Shown piece after piece: positions 1 through 6,119 of a DNA stretch of 6,574 bases. The DNA is from an uncultured Clostridia bacterium. GTDB lineage: Bacteria > Bacillota > Clostridia > Oscillospirales > CAG-272. The DNA is taken from positions 1 to 6,574 of the forward strand of contig CALGZV010000039.1 of NCBI GenBank assembly GCA_937934385.1. The letters are read 5' to 3'. A model generated the notes under the pieces. The model did not search any database. It was not told the origin of the DNA and was given only the letters and a program-made list of their open reading frames with translations. Every line of letters begins with the position of its first letter. Position 1 is the stretch's first letter. The position numbers and the translations under genes are program-made.

Positions 1-1
1 A

Positions 2-1849
2 TACCGTATAGATCTCGGAAATGAATCTGAAGACAGCACATCCTGGGGGAGTTTGCATGACGATCGTGATACCGAGCTTTCAAAATTGTTTGAAAGACTT
101 CGCAAGCGTACACGACTTGAGAAAGCGGCGGAAAATACTGCCGGACTCAGAGAATATGTACTTGATTCCGGCTATACCGTATCTGTTCCGCGTGCAGGTA
201 TGACACGCAGCAGCGATATAATACGGTCGTACGAATCAGAGCATCCGCTTATCGGAAATATAGAAATTCTCCGGTGGCCTTCGAACTATACATTTTATGA
301 AAAATTCAGGTCGGATGCGATCAGATATTTTTCAGCAGAGGGGCATGAGTGTGAATACGAGGATTTTATTTCTTTTGTTCCTCAGTACTCGGCCATGACC
401 TCCGCACAGAAAGAATACTATTTCAGATGGCGCAGCTGCCTGCGAAGAGGAGAATATATTAAGTCTTCAAAGAGCTATATTCTCCTGCTTTTATGTGAGA
501 TAATCAATCTTCCCGATCTTCTTGATCCTCGCGACGGAATAAAGCTTATGTGCGAGCTTGTCGTTCATTATAATGGGAATATATACGGAATAAGAAGATC
601 GGTATCGGCGTGGATCCGCGATTACTGTCTGATACACGGTGTTTCCGTTCCTGCCGGATATATTGACGCGGTTGCATCATATGCCGGAAATGCGATAGCT
701 CTTCCGGAATTTTTTGTGAAGTATGATCCTGTGACGAAAAAGCCGGATCCTCTTTCATTGCTTAATATGATGTCGCACTATTCCTGGAAGGACAGTAAAT
801 ATATAAACGTCGAAAACCGTGAACTGTTTGAAAAATATATGAAAGAAGCGCTTACCGCCGCTTATGATGCGTGCGGTGACGAGCTGATTCCCGAAGACAG
901 CCGGACGCAGATGAGTAAATATGTTTCCGAAGCGTACAGCGGTGCTGTATGTACTTCGGATGTGAAATGCAGAATAAAACTGACGTATCGCGAATGCGAC
1001 GGTGCTGATGAGTACAGATATGCTACCGGAATAATAAAGTATGCGGAAAATTGTACAAGACGGCTTCTCGGGATAAAGGCAAGATTTAAGATTTCAGAAC
1101 TTCCGCGCAGAGCGACCGAGGCTGTAGACGGATATTTTGCTCCGCTGTTTGAAGAGCAGATGCTCAGGCGCAGGAATCGGAAAGAGCAGAAGCTGCTGCG
1201 TGCAGAGAGTATTCCGGAATATGAAAAGCTGTATGATGCCGAAAGTACCGGACTGTCATTTGAGCATGCGTTGGAAATTGAAAAAAGTTCATGGGAGATA
1301 ACAAAACGGCTTGTGGATGCGTTCGGAAATTCTGACGGCAATATCGCCGAAGGCTCCGAATCCGGTTCGGACAGGAGTTCTGACGAAATTCTAACCGCTT
1401 CAGACGGAGATATCTATAAAACCTCAGAAACAAGCTCCGGCAATAAATTATCAGAATGCTATGAAATAGAAAGTTCAGATTCTGATGAACATGATCCGTT
1501 TACCGGTTCGGAAGAAAATATGACATATAAAAGCGGAGAACTGTGCAGCTCAGACGGATGTAACGACTCAAATCAGACTGACGGAAATTTCGGCTCAAAC
1601 GATTCGGGCAGTGTAAATAACAGCGGAGAAGAGTTGTGCAGGCAGGGCATAATATTGCTTTTGAACGGGGATTCACGCGGATTTGAACAGTTGGCATATG
1701 AGAACAGACTCTTGCCTGACACTCTTGCTGAAAGAATAAACGAGCTTTTGTACGACAGCGTCGGAGATATCGTTCTTCAGCAGAGCGTCGGCGGATACGC
1801 TGTTATAGATGATTACAGGACAGAAACGGAGGAATTTGCTTATGGCTGA
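2..1849 (+). CDS. TerB_N/TerB_C-domain protein, 5' end outside window
   Basis: Residue numbers count from the TTG at 53. Residues 106-153 match the TerB N-terminal domain signature as I remember it: F-I-S-F-V-P-Q-Y-S, then YYFRWRS, then a GEYIK stretch and a hydrophobic helix ending CEIINL. The TerB_N region is roughly 60-260. Residues about 290-420 and 526-590 look like a TerB_C region, with the closing helices containing GDSRGFEQLA, RINELLYDSVGD and DDYRTE. Between them lies a linker (about 425-526) rich in Ser, Asp, Glu, Gly and Asn. The TTG has no properly spaced ribosome binding site: a purine tract directly abuts it. The 17 codons before it (from base 2) are open and coding-like (YRIDLGNESEDSTSWGS), so the true start is upstream of the window. 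No catalytic motif or membrane segment is seen. TerB_N/TerB_C proteins have been linked by comparative genomics to DNA-processing and stress or phage-defence loci; the biochemical role is unknown. The gene overlaps the next ATPase gene by 8 nt, suggesting the two products work together. Confidence 0.8.
   Translation, partial: YRIDLGNESEDSTSWGSLHDDRDTELSKLFERLRKRTRLEKAAENTAGLREYVLDSGYTVSVPRAGMTRSSDIIRSYESEHPLIGNIEILRWPSNYTFYEKFRSDAIRYFSAEGHECEYEDFISFVPQYSAMTSAQKEYYFRWRSCLRRGEYIKSSKSYILLLLCEIINLPDLLDPRDGIKLMCELVVHYNGNIYGIRRSVSAWIRDYCLIHGVSVPAGYIDAVASYAGNAIALPEFFVKYDPVTKKPDPLSLLNMMSHYSWKDSKYINVENRELFEKYMKEALTAAYDACGDELIPEDSRTQMSKYVSEAYSGAVCTSDVKCRIKLTYRECDGADEYRYATGIIKYAENCTRRLLGIKARFKISELPRRATEAVDGYFAPLFEEQMLRRRNRKEQKLLRAESIPEYEKLYDAESTGLSFEHALEIEKSSWEITKRLVDAFGNSDGNIAEGSESGSDRSSDEILTASDGDIYKTSETSSGNKLSECYEIESSDSDEHDPFTGSEENMTYKSGELCSSDGCNDSNQTDGNFGSNDSGSVNNSGEELCRQGIILLLNGDSRGFEQLAYENRLLPDTLAERINELLYDSVGDIVLQQSVGGYAVIDDYRTETEEFAYG
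1828..1833 (+). promoter_or_regulatory. ribosome binding site of the ATPase gene, inside the TerB gene
   Basis: The sequence GGAGGA lies 8 nt before the ATG at 1842. It decides the start: an in-frame ATG at 1809 has no such site. Because it sits within the last codons of the upstream gene, and start and stop overlap (ATGGCTGA), translation of the two genes is probably coupled. Confidence 0.8.
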
Positions 1850-3224
1850 AAATAATGAAAATACAGCTTTTTCAGGAGGCGGTGTTTCGTCAGGAAGGAC
1901 CGCGGTTCCGAAAAGAATTCTTTCCGCGCTTATAAGCTCAGTATCCGCCGGTGTTGTACCCCGCACGGGCGCTCCGTATATAGCGATCGGACGTACCGAT
2001 GAAATATCTGCGCTGCTCTCCGATCTTGAAAAGATAAGCGACGGCGGATCGGCTATGCGCTTTATTATCGGAAGATACGGAAGCGGAAAAAGCTTTCTTA
2101 TGCAGCTTATACGGGGTTATGCAACCGAGCGCGGCTTTATTACTGCCGACGCGGATCTGTCTCCGGAACGCAGGATATGCGGCGGTAACGGAACGGGTAT
2201 TGCAACCTACCGGGAACTTATAAAGAATCTGGCATGTAAATCGTCTCCTGACGGAGGAGCGCTTCCCGTTATGATATCAAAATGGCTGTCATCGGTTCAG
2301 GGCGAGCTTGCCGAATCCGGACTTAAACCGGGAAGCGATGAATTTAACGCGGCTGTTTCAAAGCGGATATACGCTACTGCACGCGAGCTTCAGGATCATG
2401 TCGGGGGATTTGACTTTGCATCGGTGATATCAGTCTATTACGATTCTGTCGTTTCGGACGACGATGAAAAGAAAAGCTGCTGTCTTAAGTGGCTGCGCGG
2501 CGAATACCGTACAAAGGCCGAGGCTAAGCGCGATCTGCCGGTAGGCGATATTATCGGAGACGAAAACTGGCATGATATGATAAAACTGCTTGCCGTGTTT
2601 GCAAGAAAGACAGGATATCGCGGACTTGTAGTATTTATAGACGAGTGTGTAAACCTTTATAAGATCACGAACCGGGTGTCGCGGGAGAATAACTACGAAA
2701 AACTGCTTTCGCTGTTTAATGATACGATGCAGGGCAGAGCAGAGGGGCTTGCGTGGGTATTCGGCGGAACGCCTCAGTTTCTTGAGGATCAGAGACGGGG
2801 ACTGTTCTCTTATGAGGCACTCAGAAGCAGACTTTGTGACAGCCGCTTTGACGGCGTCGGATATAAGAATTTGTTGAGTCCCGTGATAAGACTCCGCAGA
2901 CTTTCGGATAATGAGCTTTTGGCGCTTATTGCGAGAATGACAGAGCTTCATGCGCAGTATTATTCATGGGCTCCTCCTGTCGGAAGGGACGATATGGAAT
3001 TCTTCCTGCGGAGATGTCTTGAGCGTGCTGGAGCGGACTCGCTTCTTACGCCGCGAGAACTTCTGCGCGATTATATGGCGGTACTCGGAATTCTTCTGCA
3101 GAACGACGGAGCGAGCTTCGAATCTGTCGTCGGAAAGGCAGAGCAGGAGCAGGCGGCACTCGGTGCTTCACCTGTACAAACTAATGAATCACAGGGCTTT
3201 GATCCCGATATGATAGAATTATAA
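1842..3224 (+). CDS. P-loop ATPase, DUF2791/BrxD-like (BREX-type ATP-binding domain)
   Basis: This is a soluble 460-residue ATPase. It has a Walker A motif GRYGSGKS at residues 77-84, a Walker B motif VVFIDE at 263-268, and a WVFGGTPQFLED stretch at 305-316 whose GGTP sits where a sensor 1 strand would be. Near the C-terminus, TPRELLRD at 403-410 carries possible sensor-2 arginines. The N-terminal layout (GRTDEISALLSDL just before the nucleotide-binding site) and the GxYGSGKS Walker A fit the DUF2791 family that includes BrxD of BREX phage-defence systems. The family assignment is from memory of these motifs and was not searched. The start at 1842 is chosen for its GGAGGA site. The gene overlaps the TerB_N/TerB_C gene and probably powers a shared complex. 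In related loci such an ATPase accompanies a large helicase; none lies between it and alaS, so a helicase would have to be upstream. The substrate is unknown; DNA is an inference from family context. Confidence 0.8.
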   Translation: MAENNENTAFSGGGVSSGRTAVPKRILSALISSVSAGVVPRTGAPYIAIGRTDEISALLSDLEKISDGGSAMRFIIGRYGSGKSFLMQLIRGYATERGFITADADLSPERRICGGNGTGIATYRELIKNLACKSSPDGGALPVMISKWLSSVQGELAESGLKPGSDEFNAAVSKRIYATARELQDHVGGFDFASVISVYYDSVVSDDDEKKSCCLKWLRGEYRTKAEAKRDLPVGDIIGDENWHDMIKLLAVFARKTGYRGLVVFIDECVNLYKITNRVSRENNYEKLLSLFNDTMQGRAEGLAWVFGGTPQFLEDQRRGLFSYEALRSRLCDSRFDGVGYKNLLSPVIRLRRLSDNELLALIARMTELHAQYYSWAPPVGRDDMEFFLRRCLERAGADSLLTPRELLRDYMAVLGILLQNDGASFESVVGKAEQEQAALGASPVQTNESQGFDPDMIEL

Positions 3225-3227
3225 AAT
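3199..3227 (+). promoter_or_regulatory. possible sigma-70-type promoter for alaS
   Basis: TTGATC (3199-3204) and TAAAAT (3222-3227) are separated by 17 nt and resemble -35 and -10 boxes. They overlap the end of the ATPase gene and precede alaS by about 55 nt. AT-rich sequence gives such matches easily, so this is a weak call. The alternative is that alaS is also read through from the upstream genes, since no terminator separates them. Confidence 0.3.
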
Positions 3228-3245
3228 AATTATAAACTATATAAA

Positions 3246-3260
3246 ATAACCGACGGTTAT
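3246..3260 (+). repeat. small perfect palindrome before alaS
   Basis: ATAACCG and CGGTTAT form 7-bp inverted arms around a single A. The element lies between the putative promoter and the alaS ribosome binding site. It has no T-run and too small a loop for a terminator, so if it functions it would be as a DNA operator for a dimeric regulator. No regulator is known to me for this motif. Confidence 0.35.
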
Positions 3261-3282
3261 AACCTAAAGGAGAATAAAAACC

Positions 3283-5142
3283 ATGAAGTGGACATCACTT
3301 AACGACCTGAGAGAAAAATATCTCTCATTCTTTGAATCAAAGGGACATCTTCGTCATAAAAGCTTTCCGCTTGTACCGATAGATGATAAATCGATCCTGC
3401 TTATAAACGCAGGAATGACGCCTCTTAAAAAATATTTTACGGGAGAACAGGAGCCTCCGCGCCATCGTATGACAACATGCCAGAAGTGTATACGTACACC
3501 TGATATTGAGCGCGTCGGCATCACGGCAAGACACGGTACATATTTTGAGATGCTCGGCAATTTCTCTTTCGGAGATTATTTCAAAAGCGAAGCCATTCCG
3601 TGGGCATGGGAATTTTGCACCAAGGTACTTGAGCTTCCCGAAGACAAGCTTTGGGTAACTATCTATCTTGATGACGACGAAGCGTTTGATATATGGCATA
3701 ATAAGGTCGGTGTTCCTGCAGAGCGGATCGTTCGTCTCGGAAAAGAGGATAACTTCTGGGAACACGGAAGCGGTCCTTGCGGACCTTGTTCCGAGATACA
3801 TTTCGACCGCGGCGAGAAATACGGATGCGGAAAGCCGGATTGTAAGCCCGGCTGTGACTGCGACCGCTTTATGGAATTCTGGAACCTTGTATTCACTCAG
3901 TTTGACGGAGACGGACACGGCGGATATGAGCGTCTTGCAAATCCTAACATAGATACAGGTATGGGACTCGAGCGTCTTGCTTGCCTTATGCAGGGTGTTG
4001 ACAATCTCTTTGAGGTCGATACCGTGCGCAATATAATGATGGCGATAAGCGAAAAGGCAGGAGTAGAGTACGGAAGCGATCCTAAAAACGATATCTCTCT
4101 CCGTGTTATTACAGACCATATCCGCAGTACGGTATTTCTTATCTGTGACGGAGTCGTTCCGTCCAATGAGGGACGCGGATATGTGCTTCGTCGCCTGCTC
4201 CGCCGCGCTGCGCGTCACGGCAGACTTCTCGGCATAAAAGGAACTTTCCTTTCGGATATCGTTACGATAGTTGCACGTGAGAATTACAGCGAATATCCGG
4301 AGCTTACGGAAAAGCTTGACTACATAAAAAAGGTAGTTTCAATTGAAGAAGACCGTTTTGCTGCTACTATCGACAGCGGTCTTGCTATTCTATGTTCGAT
4401 GATAGATCAGACAAAAGCGGACGGTAAGGATGTTCTTCCCGGAGACGATATATTCAAGCTCAGTGATACTTTCGGATTCCCGGTGGATCTTACACGCGAA
4501 ATTGCGACCGAAGCAGGACTTTCGATCGATGAGGAAGGCTTTAATGCCCTCATGGCAGAGCAGAAGCAGCGTGCGCGTGCAGCACGTGCCGCTATGGGCG
4601 ACCTCGGTTGGACATCCGATACACTCGAGGCACTGAATGATCTGAAGGCTACCGAATTTGTCGGATATACCGAAACTCAGACACAGGCAAAAGTTGTTGC
4701 CATAATAGACGGCGAAAGCTCGGAGCAGGTCGACATGGCTTCGGACGGATGTGTTACCGTAATTCTTGACCGCACGGTATTTTACGGCGAGGGCGGAGGT
4801 CAGGTCGGAGATTCCGGCGTTATCGTATGCGGTGACAGAGAGATCAGGGTTTCCGATACAAAGAAAAATTCCGGAATATATATGCATATATGCGAGCTTG
4901 ACGGCACTCCGATATCTGTGGGAGATACGGTCGTTGCGCGTATAGACGCAGACAGACGCGAAGCAATAAAGCGTAATCACTCTGCGGCGCATCTGCTTCA
5001 GGCGGCTCTCAGGCGTGTTCTCGGCGACCATGTCGAGCAGGCAGGCTCTTATGTCGATGAAAGACGTGTACGCTTCGACTTCAAGCATTTTTCTGCTATG
5101 ACTGCGGAAGAGATCGCCCGCACCGAGCAGAAAAATGCTTGA
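3283..5142 (+). CDS. alaS: alanyl-tRNA synthetase, N-terminal part: catalytic domain and first part of editing domain
   Basis: This 619-residue fragment starts at ATG 3283, preceded by AAAGGAG (3266-3272) at 10 nt spacing. It holds the whole class II aminoacylation core: the [10 protein letters not shown] region (50-59), motif 2 around [18 protein letters not shown] (83-100), and motif 3 around DTGMGLERL (224-232). A Cys-rich insertion (C182, C187, C191, C193) precedes the CDRFMEFWN segment, as in many clostridial enzymes. The tRNA-recognition helices follow, including [16 protein letters not shown] (298-313). The editing domain begins around 455-510 ([13 protein letters not shown]) and contains the first metal pair, H566 and H570 (NHSAAH). 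Translation stops at 619, soon after the conserved [10 protein letters not shown], so the second metal pair and the C-Ala domain are missing. From E. coli AlaRS truncation studies, a fragment this long could still aminoacylate but should not edit properly. Confidence 0.9.
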   Translation: MKWTSLNDLREKYLSFFESKGHLRHKSFPLVPIDDKSILLINAGMTPLKKYFTGEQEPPRHRMTTCQKCIRTPDIERVGITARHGTYFEMLGNFSFGDYFKSEAIPWAWEFCTKVLELPEDKLWVTIYLDDDEAFDIWHNKVGVPAERIVRLGKEDNFWEHGSGPCGPCSEIHFDRGEKYGCGKPDCKPGCDCDRFMEFWNLVFTQFDGDGHGGYERLANPNIDTGMGLERLACLMQGVDNLFEVDTVRNIMMAISEKAGVEYGSDPKNDISLRVITDHIRSTVFLICDGVVPSNEGRGYVLRRLLRRAARHGRLLGIKGTFLSDIVTIVARENYSEYPELTEKLDYIKKVVSIEEDRFAATIDSGLAILCSMIDQTKADGKDVLPGDDIFKLSDTFGFPVDLTREIATEAGLSIDEEGFNALMAEQKQRARAARAAMGDLGWTSDTLEALNDLKATEFVGYTETQTQAKVVAIIDGESSEQVDMASDGCVTVILDRTVFYGEGGGQVGDSGVIVCGDREIRVSDTKKNSGIYMHICELDGTPISVGDTVVARIDADRREAIKRNHSAAHLLQAALRRVLGDHVEQAGSYVDERRVRFDFKHFSAMTAEEIARTEQKNA

Positions 5143-5145
5143 AGT
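5078..5145. repeat. perfect 20-bp inverted repeat containing the alaS TGA
   Basis: The left arm 5078-5097 (acttcaagcatttttctgct) and the right arm 5126-5145 are exact reverse complements, separated by 28 nt. The left arm encodes conserved AlaRS residues (DFKHFSA region). The right arm encodes the non-conserved Q-K-N-A-stop-S. The repeat therefore looks like a local inverted copy of the left arm inserted on the right. In mRNA it would form a strong hairpin that buries the stop codon. No T-run follows, so it is not a terminator. Confidence 0.95.
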
Positions 5146-5223
5146 GTAAACGAGGAGATACTTCGCGGAATTGCTGTCGAGACGACGGAAACCGATATAG
5201 AGACCGCGCGTAAAAACGGCGCT

Positions 5224-5937
5224 ATGGCATTGTTCGGCGAGAAATACGGTTCTGTTGTACGCATGGTAAAGATGGGTGATTTCTCATGCGAGCTGTGCGG
5301 AGGTACGCATGCCGATAATACTGCGAAGCTCGGACTTTTCAAGATCCTTACCGAAGCAGGTGTGGCGGCAGGTGTGCGCCGTATAGAGGGAACGACCGGA
5401 CTCGGAGTTCTTGAATTGCTTGCAGAGCGTGATACGCTTATTGCCGATACCGCACGCGAGCTTAAATCGGCAAACGTTCATGACATTGCTCAGCGTGCAG
5501 CATCGCTTCAGGGTGAGCTTAAAGCGGCAAAGCACGATATTGATGTTCTCAACGGACGTATCGCGTCAATGCAGACAGAATCACTTGCGGCTTCTGCGGA
5601 GACTATAGGGGCAGTCAAGGTGGTTACAAAGCAGACAAAGGGTATGTCTGTAGAAACGGCACGCGCTATATGCGATGAGCTTAAAGCTTCGCACGACGAG
5701 TTTGTAGTTGTTATAGCTACGGATATCGAAGATAAGCTCAACTTTATCTGTGCATGCGGTAAAGCGGCTGTATCGGCAGGAGCAAATGCCGGCGCTATAC
5801 TTCGTCAGATAAGTGCGATCGCAGGCGGAAAAGGCGGCGGACGTCCCGACAGTGCTACTTCCGGAGCTAAAGAGCGCGACAAGATATCAGACGCGCTTGC
5901 TGCTGTCAGGGATACAGTAAAGGGAATGCTTAAATAA
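5224..5937 (+). CDS. alaS: alanyl-tRNA synthetase, C-terminal part: rest of editing domain and C-Ala domain, separated by the stop
   Basis: Homology to AlaRS begins right after the TGA (from 5143, SVNEEILRG), but the first usable ATG in frame is 5224, the Met of the conserved GAMALFGEKY. No ATG, GTG or TTG lies between. A GAGGAG at 5152-5157 is not followed by a usable start, and there is no ribosome binding site just before 5224. From that Met the 237 residues contain the second editing metal motif CELCGGTH (22-29; C25 and H29, equivalent to C672 and H676 of the joined protein) and AGVRRIEGTTG. A helical, probably coiled-coil linker spans about 75-120, and the C-Ala/DHHA1 end carries GGKGGGRPD (201-209). 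The weak initiation signals argue against a designed two-gene AlaRS. Expression as a separate protein is doubtful. Confidence 0.65.
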   Translation: MALFGEKYGSVVRMVKMGDFSCELCGGTHADNTAKLGLFKILTEAGVAAGVRRIEGTTGLGVLELLAERDTLIADTARELKSANVHDIAQRAASLQGELKAAKHDIDVLNGRIASMQTESLAASAETIGAVKVVTKQTKGMSVETARAICDELKASHDEFVVVIATDIEDKLNFICACGKAAVSAGANAGAILRQISAIAGGKGGGRPDSATSGAKERDKISDALAAVRDTVKGMLK

Positions 5938-5973
5938 GCTGTAATTTTGTAATAAAATAAGTTTTAAAATATT

Positions 5974-6010
5974 AAATCGGGCAGCGTTCGCTGCCCGATT
6001 TGTTGTTTAA
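5974..6010 (+). terminator. rho-independent terminator after alaS
   Basis: The 12-bp stem 5974-5985/5990-6001 (aaatcgggcagc paired with its complement) closes a GTTC loop and is followed by tttgttgttt. It begins 36 nt after the alaS TAA. The - strand also has a U-rich tail (TTTAATATTTT), so it may work in both directions. Confidence 0.85.
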
Positions 6011-6012
6011 TG

Positions 6013-6047
6013 AAAGAAGAGACAGGAGCATATCCTGTCTCTTTTTT
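6013..6047. terminator. second, probably bidirectional terminator
   Basis: The 11-bp stem aagagacagga (6017-6027) pairs with 6033-6043 around the loop GCATA and runs into a T6 tract (6042-6047). A-rich sequence on the left side can extend the pairing. It stands in tandem with the preceding terminator and can also act on transcription arriving from the convergent - strand gene. Confidence 0.8.
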
Positions 6048-6075
6048 GTAAAAAATTTGATCTGTTTAAATTTGA

Positions 6076-6114
6076 AGCTGCCGCAGATCCGAAATTATCG
6101 GAAAAGCGGCAGCT
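6076..6114 (-). terminator. stem-loop after the - strand activase gene
   Basis: The outer arms agctgccgc (6076-6084) and gcggcagct (6106-6114) are perfect complements. Within the loop, tccg (6088-6091) and cgga (6099-6102) can pair again. The structure begins 5 nt past the - strand stop codon at 6120. Its U-tract is weak on that strand (TTCAAATTT), so termination may be completed by the neighbouring hairpin at 6013-6047. Confidence 0.6.
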
Positions 6115-6119
6115 CTGTT

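Larger units (their letters stand above)
3283..5937 (+). pseudogene. alaS: alaS, alanyl-tRNA synthetase, interrupted by an in-frame TGA
   Basis: Alanyl-tRNA synthetase charges tRNA-Ala with alanine in the cytoplasm and hydrolyses mischarged Ser- and Gly-tRNA-Ala. The frame from 3283 to the TAA at 5935 has 883 sense codons, close to the usual bacterial length of about 875-880, and every domain is present in order. Codon 620 (5140-5142) is TGA. Reading continues in the same frame on both sides, so this is a point interruption, not a frameshift. TGG encodes Trp throughout the window and the TerB gene ends with TGA, so nothing suggests TGA is reassigned. The stop lies in the right arm of a perfect 20-bp inverted repeat, at a place where family members have about four fewer codons. 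AlaRS is normally essential, so three possibilities remain: the interruption is an artefact, another alaS exists, or the fragments retain enough activity. Confidence 0.8.

Noticed and set aside
21..203. 60-residue + strand open frame starting with ATG at 21
   Set aside because: It overlaps the TerB frame, which is open to the edge, and encodes nothing recognisable.
862..1341. 159-residue - strand open frame opposite the TerB gene
   Set aside because: It is Ser- and Phe-rich with no recognisable motif and lies antisense to a region that aligns with TerB-type proteins.
3337..4218. 293-residue open frame on the - strand opposite alaS
   Set aside because: It lies wholly antisense to the conserved AlaRS catalytic domain and its translation has no recognisable domain. 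It reflects codon bias of the sense gene.
5140..5142. Selenocysteine codon in alaS
   Set aside because: The bacterial SECIS hairpin lies just downstream of the UGA. Here the hairpin is mainly upstream and ends at 5145. The site is not a conserved Cys in AlaRS but part of extra codons absent from the family.
5140..5142. Reassignment of TGA to Trp or Gly in this organism
   Set aside because: TGG encodes Trp throughout, TGA ends the TerB gene in a clean start-stop overlap, and no other in-frame TGA occurs in the genes.
5078..5145. Transcription terminator or small mobile element inside alaS
   Set aside because: No T-run follows the hairpin. There is no target duplication, transposase or flanking direct repeat, and the arm sequence is simply a copy of adjacent alaS coding sequence.
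5152..5224. Designed two-gene AlaRS with independent start after the TGA
   Set aside because: GAGGAG at 5152-5157 has no usable start codon nearby. The first ATG is 67 nt on, lacks a ribosome binding site, and would drop conserved residues.
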